From Trichopria drosophilae (taxonomy: Eukaryota; Arthropoda; Insecta; Hymenoptera; Diapriidae), in assembly GCA_030407085.1 (NCBI GenBank), contig CM059582.1, forward strand, positions 136,359,001 through 136,423,000: a DNA stretch of 64,000 nucleotides, given 5' to 3'. Made by a program: the position numbers and the translations under genes. This document shows, in pieces, positions 23,497 through 36,229 of the stretch. Positions within the stretch are counted from its first letter, which is position 1. The number at the start of each line of letters is the position of its first letter. The notes beneath the pieces are model-generated. The model saw only the letters and a list, made by a program, of their open reading frames with translations. It made no database searches and was not told where the DNA came from.

Positions 23497-24340
23497 ATGT
23501 CGCGCGTCTTACAAAGCACCCGCGGATTAGTATCCGTTCTAAGAAACCCAGACAAACCCCAAAATTTGCAATTGGTGCCAGACAACCTATTTCTTAACCA
23601 CAATAATTGTATCTTTATCCTGGGTGGAGATTTCAACGCCTGGACGGGTGACGTGAGCGTTCGACCCCTGAGTTATTTGTAAATACCGTGTTAGAACCGG
23701 ATAGAACTGTCCGCGATTTCAGAGTGAATTCCCTGGGGTGTCGAATTATACGAATTTATGTTTCTTAACAATTTTGTGCTCCTGAACGGAAGACTCCGGC
23801 GACAGGCCCGCGCACTACTCGTTTATTGACCTGCGAGGTCACAGTTTAATTGATTTAGTCTGGGTTTCTGCATGTCACCTGAACTTTATCAAGGATTTCT
23901 CGATTGGCCGTGGTGCTGGCGGCTCGTATCATTTACCTGTCTCGCTAACCGTTTCACTGTCTTGGATAGATCTGCAGGGCTCGCCTTCTACAAGTACACG
24001 TAAGGAGGAGAGATGGATAACCACCTGGTAGCCAGAAGGTGGCTCCTCGTTAAAGAATTTTTTGCTCGCTACTTCTTTTTATCCAGACAATATGAACCCA
24101 CTATCTCCCGACCAGTTTTTCCAGGATTTATATGTGGGTATAAAAGATTGGCTGTAGAAGTGGGGGTCCTTCGGTGCTCGCAGGTCTTGCCGAGGGGTAT
24201 CCGTGGGCCTGAGATGGGGCCAACATGGTTCGACGCAAAATGTAGGGAGGCTCGCACTCGTATGAAACGGGCTTTATATAGTCTGCGAAAAGTAATTACG
24301 ATGCCTCACATGAAGAAATGTATTTAGCAGCCAAAAAAGC
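23497..24340 (+). pseudogene. LINE ORF2 endonuclease remnant
   Basis: CIFILGGDFNAWTGDVS (around 23611-23660) is the canonical GGDFNA endonuclease motif. Further on, in shifted frames, HYSFIDLRGHSLIDLVWVSA and IKDFSIGRGAGGSYHLPVSL follow. The last of these replaces the usual SDH-P-V catalytic motif with SYHLPV, so the catalytic aspartate is lost. At 24013-24327 a basic linker (FDAKCREARTRMKRALYSLR) leads to the RT. Multiple frameshifts are present. Confidence 0.75.
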
Positions 24341-24414
24341 TACAGTGCTTCAAAAAAACACTGTGTGCAAGAATTGACGGACAGATTTGCGGACGTCAAA
24401 GATGCCGGTAAATT

Positions 24415-26053
24415 TTGGTCTGCAGTTCGTGCTTGCAGGCGATCTCCTACTTTTCAATCAGCCCCATATCTCACGTTACGTGGATTAACTATTTGGCAGT
24501 GCTTTATTCCCCTACACCTTTGTTACAAATCCAGCTCCCTGTAACTTTTGACAATCTTCTTGACTGTCCAATCTCCCACCAAGAATTAAGGTCTGGTATG
24601 AGTAGACTCAGGCTAGGGAAAGCAATAGGTCCCGATGGTATTTCCGCAGAAATATTAAAATCCTTGGAAGGGGATTGGTTCAAATACATACTCGACCTAT
24701 TTAACTTTGTCGTACATAATGAAGTTTCTTTAGAGGATTGGATGAGTACGAGTCTCTTCATGTTGCATAAAAACGGAACTCGTTCTGACCCCATAAATTA
24801 CAAGGGCTATAGCTGTAACCAACGCGTTAACCAAACTATTTACAGAAATATTCGCTCTGCGATTGGAAAAATGGCTCTCGGATCGCATCATTTTGCCTGA
24901 GAAAGAAGCAGGCTTCCGGAACGGACGCTCAACTGAAGACAATATTTTTACTCTCGATGCAGTTGTACAAATAATGCTCAGTAAAAAAGGTAGTAAATGC
25001 TATGTTCTTTTCGTTGACTTTCGCAGAGCGTTTGACTCGGTGCTTCATGAGAATTTATGGCTCTTTGGGATTGTTCTATGGGATTAAGTACAAAAATCGT
25101 GCGGTTGTTAACGGCCTTGTATGATCAAGCGACGGTTTTTATAAAAAGTAGCTCTGACAACTTAGGGACATTTAGAATAACAGAGGGCGTTTTACAGTGT
25201 GAAATTTTGAGTCCCCTGCTTTTTATTCTTTTTATAGCGGATATTGTTTCGTTTTTTCGTGTTCACGGCGCAAGGGGCGTAGATATCACCTTATCATTTG
25301 ATTCACTTATGGTGCTTTTCGCCGACGACCTAGCAATTTTCGCATATTCTCCCGCTGACCTTAAAAATAAGCTGCAGATACTTTCTAAATACTACGAATT
25401 AAATGGTTTGACAGTAAAAAAAACCAAGACCAAAGTCATTGTTTTTAGGAGGGGCGGCCCCTCGATTATTCCTCAGCTTCTTTTGTTTTCGGTTTGCAGC
25501 CGGTAAAAGTGCAAATACGTATCCTTATTTAGGGGTAGCTGTCTCGTCATCGGCGAAATGGCTTGAAGCAACTGAAAATGCGGTAGACAGAACGCGACAG
25601 GCAACGGCCTCAGTCCTGAACATTATGGTAACCGCCAAGGCGGACTCGTGGAACACTGCGGTCAAACTATATGAGGCGATTATTACAGCTTCTCTTCTTT
25701 ACGCACCTCCATGCTGGTCTCTAGGGTATTTGAACATGCTCGAACCTGTCCAGATCGAATTTTTCAAAAAACTATTCTCTCTTCCCAGATCGCCACCAGC
25801 ATATCTCATGCGTCTGGAATTCGGGCTCTACCTAATCTCGGTGGAAATAGTTCGTCGCACACTGAAATGGGTAATCAGACCTTTACGACAGCCTTTGTCA
25901 AATATACCTCGTATGGGCCTGTGCCGACTTATCGCGCTTAGTACCAGGAACGTGGACTTTCCGTGGCTGAATTGGTATCAGCAAGTGAAACTTGTATTGC
26001 GTTCAATAGACTGCGTCGATTTATGGGAGAACGTATCAGCGGAGTTCTCCTGA
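24415..26053 (+). pseudogene. LINE ORF2 reverse transcriptase remnant
   Basis: Consecutive broken frames carry RT motifs in order: RLRLGKAIGPDGISAEILKS, KNGTRSDPINYKGYS, EKEAGFRNGRSTEDNIFTLD, FVDFRRAFDSVLHENLW, EGVLQCEILSPLLFILFIAD (Q-C in place of the usual Q-G), the catalytic FADDLAIFA near 25318, GLTVKKTKTKVIVFRRGG, YPYLGVAVSSSAKW, and a thumb/C-terminal part ending around 26053. There are at least four frameshifts or stops. The style differs from the Jockey and R1 elements in this window. I cannot name the clade. Confidence 0.85.
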
Positions 26054-26155
26054 GAGGCGATGAGAGTAGAATTACGCAGGATCTCTGCGGGGATCCTCCG
26101 AGACATGTGCCGTGTGCACACCGCGAACAGGTGGGACACGACGGGAAGATTTTGG

Positions 26156-27289
26156 GCTGAAGGGGGTTAAGCGAGCGGTGTGTGGAGGGATGGTATAGAC
26201 GGGCTGGGTGGAGAGCGAGGAGTTTCCATGGAAGGAGGGAGAGAGGGATTATGGGTGAGGAGTTGGTGTAGGAACGGGGTGGGGGCGCAAGGAGGGAAGG
26301 GTGTCAGGGGAGAGGGGACGCGAATAGGTGGGTTAACCTTGCCGAACTCAATGGGAGACTGTGGGTGTGGTATCGTCGTGGGAGGGGGCGTGAACGGAGG
26401 CGGTGGGGCATGAGGAGTGGGGTCCGGCATGTCTTTGTGTCTCAACATGAAGGACAGTTGTGCTCCCCCCCCCCCCCCCCCTGGGGGAGTGGCCGTCATC
26501 CACATAAATATCCGAAGGAGATGCGGGAGTGAAGAGTCAGCGAGGAGGGTAGGGGCTGGGGTGAATTCCCCCGGGGATGGTGGCGCGTGCGGGCATCGTA
26601 GGCACGATTTTTCCGGGGAAGTTTCAATAGGGTCTCAGTGCCCATGCCAGCGGAGCTTTAACCTACAGTGAATCGGGGACTCCGGGTTTTCCGCCGTCGG
26701 ACACGCGAAGGTAATAGTAGCCTCCCGAGATTTAATGGTGGAGACTAGGAGGGTTATCGGGCTTCCGACCACGGTGGCCAGGGAATGGTATTGGGGAAGG
26801 GGCTGAGGTTTTCGAGGTGACAGTGCAGTAATCTATACGCGACGCGGCCGAAGGCCTGGGCACCGTTCGATTTATGGCGTACACGTGGCCGGTAATGGTT
26901 GTCTTTTGCGGGCTTTCGCGGTCGACCCAGAAGCCTTGATGTTTCCGGTGCACTGATGATTTCGTCGGGGGAGGCTTGCGAGGTGTTATGCGGTTGTTTT
27001 GAGGGTTGATGCGCTACTGGTTCAAACTGGGGAATATCTCTGGCGGGGGGTGGGGTGAGGGTGGAATAATTACGGGTTTGGAGTTGTTTGCCTTGCCGGC
27101 ATGGGCGGCGAGGCAGGACTTGTGCTTGATGAGGGTTCTTTGGCCGGGGAGGGGGTGGGGATATTGGCGGCGACGAGTGCTGCGAGATAGGAGGAATGAT
27201 GGCTCTGAACGCTTCCGGAGGCTAATTGCGTCAACGCCAAGAGAGAATTAAAGACAGCGCCTTTGTTGACATAATCTGAACAACGATCC
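26156..27289. other. GC-rich, G-skewed block of unknown origin
   Basis: About 1.1 kb with very high G content on the plus strand (long ggggagg/gtgggg runs) and a run of 16-17 C at about 26464-26480. Proline-rich frames on the minus strand and glycine-rich frames on the plus strand are products of this skew. The flanks are LINE remnants on the plus strand, so it may be the degraded ORF1 or 5' UTR of the R1-like fragment at 27290. No motif supports this directly. Confidence 0.4.
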
Positions 27290-27630
27290 ATGGGGATTGC
27301 GCCCAGGGAATCGGGCACGGTTGACCACATTGCGGATACCCTTATCTCCTCACATCTAAAAAGATTGGATCGCCCGGCATACCTGGGGGATACTGAGGTA
27401 CCAGTTTTTACAGAAGACGACCTGAAGACGGCGATATCTACGATGAAAAACAGTACCACGGGTCTGCATGGGCTCCCATGGAAGTACTGAAGTCTACTAC
27501 TGAGGGATATCCGGAGCTCTGGCTTAGCATGTACATTTCGCGTCTGAAAACGGGAATTTTCACCGCCGAATCGACAACTGCGCGGCTTCTGTTGACAAAT
27601 AAAAGCCAAGGGCCGACGAATTTCGAATTT
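27290..27630 (+). pseudogene. R1-like LINE reverse transcriptase fragment
   Basis: EVPVFTEDDLKTAISTMKNS, then TTGLHGLP, and in the next frame MEVLKSTTEGYPELWLSMYI, SRLKTGIF and TARLLLTNK. This is the start of the RT fingers (normally a KAPG-DG-P pattern followed by a basic R-LLPK). A frameshift lies in the middle, and the remainder of the RT is absent. It is short but distinctive in its order of motifs. Confidence 0.65.
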
Positions 27631-27639
27631 GGTCAATAG

Positions 27640-29239
27640 TCGAGGAAGCTTCATAATCGGTCAAATGTTTGTGCTTATAGGTTTTCAAGGTCGCCTCTTA
27701 CGAATGTGTTATCACATTCAATGGTTGCCAGTTGATAGCCGTCAATTGCGCTGTCACTGTGTGCAAAAACAAGTTCCTGTATGTATATGAGGTTTCTGAT
27801 TACGAATTCAATATGAAATTCAATCTTTCACAGTTCGCAAGCGTCTATTTCTATGTCAGTATGTACAAAATTGTTTATTTTTTAAATATAAATTACCTGC
27901 ATATACAGGTTCGAGGTTGCTGATAACAATGTCGATGTCAACGTTGGGTTAGCAATCAAATAACAACAAATTTTCATATAATAAATAATGTATTTAATCT
28001 TTTACAAATGAGTATATCTACATTTTATTCATCTTAAGTCAACCTGATTTTCAGAGACAGAATCTTCATCATAGCCCACGCCTCTCTTGAAGTAACGGCA
28101 GGTTGTACTAATGTGGACCCAAAAAGTGTCAATGTGGAGTTTTCACAAATGGTAGATTCCATATTTCCAAACCTGAAAATCGTACCTGATCCTATTTTCG
28201 AGATATACGCATATATGTATACACACTAGACGGTTTATATAGTAAAAAAATTAATTTTAGTCAAACAATAATTTTAATATTTTCTTTATGTAATGTTATA
28301 AAGTTTTCTTAATTATTTTCGGTTAATATACGTAGATTTTATTTCTAACGAATTATTATATATATTATTATTTGTAGTAAATTTCAGCATAGAGGTTCTT
28401 GTATAGAGATGAATCTTCAAAGTCTGAATGCATGAATCATAGCGAGATGGTTACGGAACTTGCCGTTAGATGTAGTCATAGCTTTCGCCCCTCTTTTCCA
28501 TATCCATTATAGAAATGGGTTTCTGTTTAGTACATAAGGAGCCTGCGTGAAACTCTCCAACATTATTCCAATAATATAATTCCCACATTTAATTTTAGTT
28601 ATATACAGAAGATTTATTTCTTGTTACGATTGATATAACTTGATTTACTTGAAAAAGTTAACCATATTTCTTTTTGAGTGGTCAAATTATTGAAGCTAGA
28701 CGACTTATGCGGTAGAAAACATATCTACCATTTATCGGTCCTACTCCTAACGCATAATAATGGACAATGCAAAACGATGTTCTCATTCTGAAAATAGAAA
28801 AAATAGTATGCGGACCTTGTGGTAACAAAATTTACTTTACCTGCTTTAATCTTGTTAGGACAAGACAAGAAATGCACATCAAGAAATATACCATAGGAGA
28901 AGAAAAGTATACCTGGCGAGGTTGCAGCATCATTATTCAAGTGGGTGCTTAGGAAGGTGGTCATACGATCGTGGAAAACTTACATTAGCCTAGATCGTGC
29001 GGTGAGTCAGTGGAATTAAATGAATCTCTTTCTAGATGGTCATACTGCTTGGTAGAGAAGAAGTGGCGCTATACGATTGAGGTATCGTTTGGTAGTGGGT
29101 CGGAAGAAAACTCTTCCAGCAGCGGGTGATTCTCTCATACGTGTACCGTTCTGATGGTACAACCGACTTACCCGGTCAGGACTAGACGCGTGGGGGTCTA
29201 TAGTGGCCGACATCTTCCGTGGACGGGGTTTCCTGGATT
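27640..29239. other. AT-rich intergenic stretch
   Basis: No gene recognised. Overlapping ORFs at 28725-28964 (minus) and 28767-28952 (plus) are mirror frames without known motifs. Confidence 0.45.
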
Positions 29240-29545
29240 AAAGCGGTAGCGCCGCAGTAGCGGACGCCTCCCATTACAGGTACCAAGATTGTTCTTTGAG
29301 TAAAGTGGTAGCGCTGCAGTAGCAGACGTCTCCTATTGCAGGGTTCAAGATACTTATTGATTAAGGCGGTAGCGCTGCAGTAGCAGACGCCTCCCATTGC
29401 AGGAATCAAGATACTTATTGATTAAGGCGGTAGCGCTGCAGTAGCAGACGCTTCCCATTGCAGGGATCAAGATATTTCTCTATTAAGGCGATATCGCTGC
29501 AGTGGCAGACGCTTCCCATTGCAGGGATCAAGATTCTGTGCATAG
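29240..29545. repeat. Satellite array, 61-bp unit x5
   Basis: Five head-to-tail units start at about 29240, 29301, 29362, 29423 and 29484, an exact 61-bp period. Each contains gcggtagcgctgcagtagca, then gacgcctcccattgcagg and a caagat step. A weaker unit may precede them near 29195. The repeat opens a periodic frame on the minus strand. Confidence 0.93.
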
Positions 29546-29659
29546 TTACTACATGTATACTAGCCCGGAAGAGCTGCAAACATGCGCGTGGATGCTCGTG
29601 GAGAGACATCTCTCATTTAAGGGAACATTGACTTACAGGACTAAAGATTAAGGGACAAC

Positions 29660-30052
29660 AATCACTGGCGTGGGTGCGCTAGTCAAGCCACCTCCCATTT
29701 TAGGGAATGTCAACAGGAGTTAATTAACCACAAATTATTGTAATCTGATATTAAGCTTGACAGGGAAATATGACAAGGGGAGGGAGCTCCGGTTGAGACA
29801 CCTCCCATGTAAGGGATCATTAAACTGCTGTAAGAAGGAGTAATTTATTACTTATCGTATATATCAGCCCGGCAGGGCGCTATGCAAAAGCGTGGGTGCT
29901 CAGGTTGAGATACCTCCCACGCGAGAGAACATTAAATTATTATAAGGAGAAGTAATTTATTACTTATTACCACCTATATCAGCGCCGCAGGGCACTGTGA
30001 AAAAGCGTGGGTGCTCTGGTTGAGACACCTCCCGTATAAGGGAACAATGGTT
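29660..30052. repeat. Satellite array, ~115-bp unit x3-4
   Basis: Units start near 29776, 29891 and 30006 (period about 115 bp), with a diverged one near 29669. Each has gcgtgggtgctc, ggttgagacacctcccat and an aggg-a step, then aagtaatttattacttat and a cggcagggcgct-like stretch. The core cacctcccat...aggga is shared with the neighbouring 61-bp array, so the two satellites are related. Confidence 0.88.
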
Positions 30053-31870
30053 TAATTATGTGTATCTCCGTAACTCACCAAGCTGCGATGTGAACCCCGT
30101 GGCGTCCGAGCTCGGACTGGACACTGCCGCGCGCTAGCACGACCAACGCGCATCATGGAACTGGGGGGGGGGGGATATCCCTCTACGGGGCTGCGTTTTC
30201 GAAAAACGCCGAGGTAGCAGGGAAAATTGCGACAATGCTAAATACGTAGTTCTTGATGTTATGGTTTTCATTGATTATATTATTTCATATTATTTTATTT
30301 ATCTGTATTAGACAAGTGCACAATCCATAAATATTATTCGACTATATTTGATGTGTTAATTTTCTTTACTTTTAACAAACCTGCTATCTAACTCTATATC
30401 ATGCAGATCAAAAATTTTCAAAAGGCCTATTTAAGTTGTTCAGAATCATAGTCTGAATTAACTGTGCGATGAAATCGGCCCTATTTTGTATTTTCGCGCT
30501 ACTTAGAACCTTAAAGTGTGATCTAGCGACACATAAAGTTGCGCCGATTGTATTATATCGATTAGTTGTTGATAAGCCGGATCCGTATCGGGCAGATTCG
30601 CGAAAGCCTCCGTTTAGCGAGTATCGAACGGCTTTCCTTAAAATCGGGACATAATTATAATCCGCACGCGGTCCGAGTAGAGCGAAACATCCATCGTAGT
30701 GGATTAAAAATAATCGGCCAAAATTTGGTATAATCTCGACGACGACCACACGTACGCGATTGACATGCCTGACTTTAAAGAAAAGTCTAAATCACGATCG
30801 TACATTTTTGAGCGAACGTGCTCACGCGTGGCCCCGCAATTCTACGACCGCGTGTGTTTCTTCCATACACATTCAATAAATATAATAAACTGAACGACGG
30901 GTGTTTTCCGTATCTTCATTACATATTTTCCTTCATCGCACACTCATTCCTTCCTGCAAACATCGAGAAAATCAATTTTATCGAACTCAAGTCATCCCAC
31001 AGTATAATAGTATAATTTTATCTAAAAATACTCGCACAACTGCTCACATATGTAATTGTTATATATATTTTTATCACTGCAATTTTCATTTTTATCCGTA
31101 GCAAAAATTATTTTAATTTCCACTTTTATAAATTAAAAATTGAAAATCTCACAAAAAGAATAAAAATACAAACATCTTTAAAAAAAAGGAACCAAATAGC
31201 TGCTACGTCTACGTCGTTGGTCCTGGGTAACGCTAAAAGTGGCTCAGATTCATAGAAACATATTTAAAAAAGTGTTGACAAAATATATCACTGCTTAAAT
31301 TAACAAATAATTGGTGAAAAGAAATAAAACTCGCATTTAAACTACTGTTGAAATTATTGAAACTAATAATTTATATAGGAATCGCGTTATGAATAATCAT
31401 ATATGCTTTTATCTTGAAAATGGGATCAGGTAGGATTTTGGGGTTTTGAAATTTGGAATCTATACACCATTTGAGGGTCCGTATGCAAAAACCGGACAGG
31501 CGCTCGAAACGCGAAATGAGACAGTAGAAAAAGCCGAAAAAATTTAATTTTCGCAAATGGATTTTAAAAAATACCATCATATAGAGAATTAAATGCTACA
31601 CAGTGTTTCCATTTGACATTTTTTGATTTGATGTCAAGATCTCGAAAAAAACAAATAAAAACAGCAAAACATTATTCCCGAAAAAACAATACATTTTAAA
31701 ACATAACTTACGTTTTCTCGTAAACGAAATGACGGATCAATTTGAAACTTGGAGGATCTAATTTGTATAGTTTTCCGAAGACAACGAACATAGTAAAAAA
31801 AATTTATATCGTAATTTTGAAAAGTTACGTATGTTTAAACCTGACGTGCTGATATTCGCGAGAAAATATC
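30053..31870. other. Intergenic, mostly AT-rich
   Basis: A run of 10-11 G is at about 30162-30172, inside a GC-rich patch (30080-30230). The ORF 30408-30749 (minus) and its plus-strand mirror have no recognisable domain. The rest shows nothing. Confidence 0.45.
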
Positions 31871-31985
31871 TTCTAACGCTTGGGGAGTTCGGGAAAGTTT
31901 TCGGAATCAAAAATCTAGAAATGCTGTATTGTAGATGACGAATCAATGAAGTTTTCTGTGAAAACAGAACTTTCATTCGATTTGT
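31871..31985. repeat. Diverged copy of the middle part of the 6355-7135 MITE
   Basis: cgcttggggagttcgggaaa, then gttttcgga, actaga-like and gtagatgacgaatcaa steps, ending tgtgaaaacagaacttt, parallels 6748-6855 (cgcttggggagtcgagcgaa ... ggggaaaacagaactttga). The similarity is clear but interrupted by indels. Confidence 0.6.
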
Positions 31986-32696
31986 TAGTCAAAAACGGCA
32001 ATTAATTTTGTAGCGCTGGAATTTTCGGGCGACACCGGGTATAGCGTATGGCGAGCAGTTTTCAGCGTAGCAACAAAGCCGCGCGCGCCCGAAAATTTCG
32101 AAAACAGTACAACCTGCCAACCTGCCACTGCTTCAAGAGAGGTGTGAGCCATCATGTTCTTTCTCAAGAATTTCTTCCACGACAGGTTTGTCTGGTTTCT
32201 GTCATAGCGGCAATTGCAATGGATCGGAAAGTGATTTTCCTTCTTTTCGTTTTATTACAATATTACAATTTTATATACTACACATTGCAATTGCTGGATC
32301 CGATGATATCAGAAGCTTATTGAAAGTACCCTACATGGAGTTCTGCCGTAAAGTTTTTTGAGCGTAAAAGTTTACTTCAATTTATTTTTTGTCGATGATT
32401 TTGCCAAATGATTGTAGATCAATAATCTGAGCATTGATATACTATTCTTCGGCTAACCTGAATGGTGAGCAGTAAAGAGGAAATGAAGGCGGTAGGTTTT
32501 TCCAAATTATCGTTTCTGCGCTATTTGAATGTTTGGCTACTAATTTCAATAAGACAACGGATGCAAAAAAAAAACACTTCCATCTGAAACTCCACCAGTG
32601 GTGAATCTTTGTTAGTATTGCCTTCGTCACTAGCTTCCATCATATCCCCACTTTATAATGAGTGTTATTTTACCAAAAGATTTATACGATAACGAT
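31986..32696. other. Intergenic
   Basis: The only structure I see is a 13-bp inverted pair, gaattttcgggcg / cgcccgaaaattt, at about 32019-32099. No gene. Confidence 0.45.
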
Positions 32697-33395
32697 TATG
32701 TATGTATGTATGTCTTTATTATACCATGACTAATTAGTCTTGTGGTAATATACAATAAATTTATAATGGCTATAGATTACAAGGTATAGTACATTAGATA
32801 AAGCATATTCGTGAAAAAAACAAAGAATAAGTACATAAATTTGTATGCTCCCGATTACAATTTTGCTCGCTCAATATTGTTTAAAAATAAATATGCTGCT
32901 AATTTACGCTTAAATGTGACAATTGTGTCAGCCGATTTAATATCTTCTGGTAATAGGTTCCACAATTGTATGACCGAGAATGTACATGGTTTTTTGCGTG
33001 TCACAGTTTGGCATCGTGGAATATGGAAACCGGAAGAATGAAGACGCGAAGACCTACGTAAGTCTTCATTTACATCGAGAAATAATTCGGGTAAATAGTC
33101 TGGCGTATTAGTTGACAAAATTTTGTATGCTAAAGCGCCTAGAAAATAAGTCCGACGCATCTTAATGGTCATCCAATTTAACTTATTACGATCAGGAGTA
33201 ATATGAGCATCACGCTTAAGAGAAAAAATAAATCGAATGGTACTATTTGAGAGACGTTGTAATTTAACATTCAGATATTCGGACGCATCATCGTAAACCG
33301 AACAAGCGTAATCAATATGGGGCATAATTAACGATTCCACTAGCAGTTTTTTTAATGGAGATAGTAGGGTACCACGAAATTTCAATGCGTGTAAG
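32697..33395 (-). mobile_element. 5'-truncated LINE, ORF2 C-terminus and 3' UTR
   Basis: The minus-strand frame 33385-32855 gives SPLKKLLVESLIMPHIDYAC, SVYDDASEYLNVKLQRL, NSTIRFIFSLKRDAHITP and RRTYFLGALAYKIL, ending NNIERAKL. This is the post-RT C-terminal domain common to Jockey/CR1-type insect LINEs. The RT catalytic core is missing because the copy is truncated at about 33395. The 3' UTR ends with a short acat-type tandem (plus strand tatgtatgtatgtatg at 32699-32716). The surviving 176-codon frame is unbroken, suggesting that it is not very old. Confidence 0.82.
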
Positions 33396-34630
33396 GTACC
33401 ATTATATCACATCGATTTGTACTTGCAATAATCTACGAAGTAGTATGCAATACTGACTGCAGTCTCACTTCTGCGCTTACCTCGGTAACTATGATATCAT
33501 CAGGATAAAATCATTTCTTTGCTTCTTCTACATTTTTGTACAATAGTAGTAAAAATAGTACCGTGTTTCTTTTGCAAATTCCGAATATTTTGGTAAATAT
33601 TTTGAGCTAATTTAGAGGTAATGAAGAAAACAAATGCTTCATCTGGGCATACCTCCTTCTTGACTGGAGCCAGACTTGCTTCCTGTGCCAATTTATATTT
33701 CCAAGCACTTGTCGGTACCCCGTAGTAACTTCGTTAAGAATGTTTGCAGTTCCACGCGTTCCCGAAGAACAAGGATCGTTTTAGTAGCGAATGCCAAATC
33801 TGATGTGGTATGTTGTTGACGCATTTCTGCGGTTCTTCATTTTTGGTACGGTTGCTTGACTTATCATATTCAGACGCAGGCACAATTCAGACATGCTATT
33901 CGTAACATCCATATTCCATAAGAAGCTTAAATAATTCTGAAAAAATGAATTACAAAAATAAGTTTTTTTTAAATGTATTGTAACAAATTTAAATTCTTAA
34001 ATTGGGAAATATATACACATAGGATTGCCCGTAATTGATTAATTGTTGTTATTTCTTTGTGATACCCATAAGATAGTTTAATATATAACTAAACTTAGAA
34101 TTTTTTCAGATTTTTTAATCACCGTTAGCATGAGCAACGTGGTCTCGACATTTTTTCATTGTATTACAATCGAACTTTAAATTATTTCACATCCAAAATA
34201 TACAAATTTAATCTAAAGTAATGTAGATGATTATTAAGTAATGGTGTGAGGATAATGCGTTTATGATCTCCAGTTATTATATAGAAAGTTATATGACAAA
34301 TAGTAAATCAACAGTTCTGATTGATCTACTGGAAAATTCCAATTGGGTGTTCAAATGAGGTCTTTTTTGGATGGGCTTTATCTCGGTTTGGAAGTGAAGG
34401 ATTTAATTTGAATAATTTTTTTCACCTTATTGAGAGTATGGAGGTTATGAGTTCGATTTCATTAATAAATATGGTAACATGAAAATGCGAAAATATCGAG
34501 GCCATGGTGGCATAGGTGAGCGATGATTAAAAAATCTGAAAAAATTGTACATTTATTTCTGTATTAATCTATGCTTTTTTTCGGGTTCCTCGATGAATTT
34601 TTTTGTTTATTTACCCTCTACCTTCCTCCT
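33396..34630. other. AT-rich intergenic stretch
   Basis: No gene supported. The short ORF 33500-33691 (minus) is unrecognised. Confidence 0.45.
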
Positions 34631-34639
34631 CGATCGAGG

Positions 34640-34964
34640 TGTCACATAAGCTCTCAAGAAGCTTATGCGGGTACAGGTGAGTACAATTGCGAGAGCTGCA
34701 GGTAGACTTAGATGGCGCCATACTCACATTTGCCGAGAATGTAGGGAACTGCATAAACCCATATTTTTAAGTGCAGCATCGACCGTGGCTCGATTCCCGC
34801 CTGAAGACAACATCTCGAAAATGTCAAACAGACAGCGTGGTTAGTCTTACACATAACGAACTGCTGCCCGAAAAAAATTTCGAAAAATTGCCCAGCCAGG
34901 GATCGAACTCAAGACCTATTACTTCGTAGTCCAGTACGCTACCGTACTGAGCTACAAAGCCGAT
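34640..34964 (-). mobile_element. tRNA-headed SINE
   Basis: On the minus strand, 34964-34888 reads like a degenerate tRNA: A-box-like tagctcagtacggtagcg, an anticodon arm around ggactacgaag, and B-box-like gagttcgatccct. It is followed by about 240 bp of unrelated body. The acceptor stem does not pair, so it is not a working tRNA. The body end is uncertain. Confidence 0.55.
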
Positions 34965-36229
34965 TTGTCGTGCGAAATGGGAAAAACAATAAATTAAGGA
35001 CCACCATAATACACGACTACCATATTGATATTGACGATAGTTTACCTGAAATGTAAATCATGAATCCAGCCACTTTCTTTTTTTTTTTGTCAGAAATATG
35101 TCGACTTTACGTTAGGATGCATTGATATGGTACTTGACATTGCATAGCAATTTTTTATCAAGATGTAGCAGAAATTATAAATTGCATTTGTTTTCCGGAA
35201 ATGTCTGCTTCTGGGGTTCAAATTTGCCCGGAGAGTCCTTTATGCAGAACCATTTCTATCATTTCATATATCTCTCGCTTTTTGCATTGAAAATCGCCAG
35301 AGTCTGCAAGAGTTGAAAAACGGTAAGAATTATATGTTGAAGACCAATATAAATAATGTAATATTGTAAATAATAAATATTTCTATTTGCTTAATAATAA
35401 TAATAAAAAATATGAAAATAACGAGGAAGCTCAGTTTTGACACTGGTTACGTATAACAATAATGAAGTACATAGTAATTATTACGTTACTTTACTATTAC
35501 TACTCGAAATACAATGTTATTTTGTAATATTTGTGAATACGATAAAAATATATGCAATGTAAACATAATACAACATATTTTTCTTATTTATTCATTTATT
35601 TGTTTAAATTTTATTTTACTTATTTAAATATAATATATTTTAACATATTGGCATTAAGAATTCATTTCAATGTATTTAAGTGAATGCCTATATCTGCGAA
35701 TAAGTGTTTGTTAACATTGGTACTTTACAAACACATAATATTAGTTTGAGAACCACTGAAACTGTAAGAGAAAATGGGGATAATAAAAGACCAAAGCACA
35801 TGGTTATCACTGTTACAAGGACTGAGCACGAGTTCGACAAATTATATACGTTTAATATATGGTACTTTGTTTTAGTACTTGTTTATTTGCACCTTAACGT
35901 TTAGTATTTTTCCGGATCACCCCGGTGATAACTCGTTTTTATATATATCAATTATTTTGAGAATAAAGTTTGCAGGAAATTTTCAGCGTTTTAAAATTGA
36001 AATCAATTTATATTATCGTATATTTATACTCGACATACCTTCATTAAGAGATTCCATAGTGAAAATTACTGTACTTCTGAAAGTAGCGATTACGACTGAG
36101 CAAGTATGAACAGGTTTATAACTAACGGCCCTCGGCTTTTCTAAATCGCATACCGTACACACTCACGTACGATTCACCATAGTACTGTAGCCGTTTCTAC
36201 GACATTCACTTTTATGACTTTAGCCAGCG
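34965..36229. other. AT-rich intergenic stretch
   Basis: A minor (aat)n run occurs at about 35393-35408. Weak ORFs at 35122-35316, 35704-35904 and 35879-36109 (plus) have no recognisable motif. Confidence 0.45.

Larger units (their letters stand above)
23041..26155 (+). mobile_element. Decayed non-LTR retrotransposon, clade unassigned
   Basis: This is a LINE read on the plus strand with an ORF1 remnant, endonuclease and reverse transcriptase parts in order, broken by many shifts and stops. It is GC-richer than its flanks. The 3' end merges into a GC-rich block without a visible poly(A) tail. Confidence 0.75.

Noticed and set aside
26167..26505. Proline-rich minus-strand ORF
   Set aside because: Produced by the G-skewed block and a C run, with no domain, no start context and a mirrored glycine-rich ORF on the other strand.
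29240..29545. Possible CRISPR-like array
   Set aside because: The units are contiguous 61-bp tandem repeats with no unique spacers, and the genome is eukaryotic.
34888..34964. Functional tRNA gene
   Set aside because: A and B boxes are present, but the acceptor stem does not pair, and a SINE-like body follows. The other tRNA-like units fail similarly.
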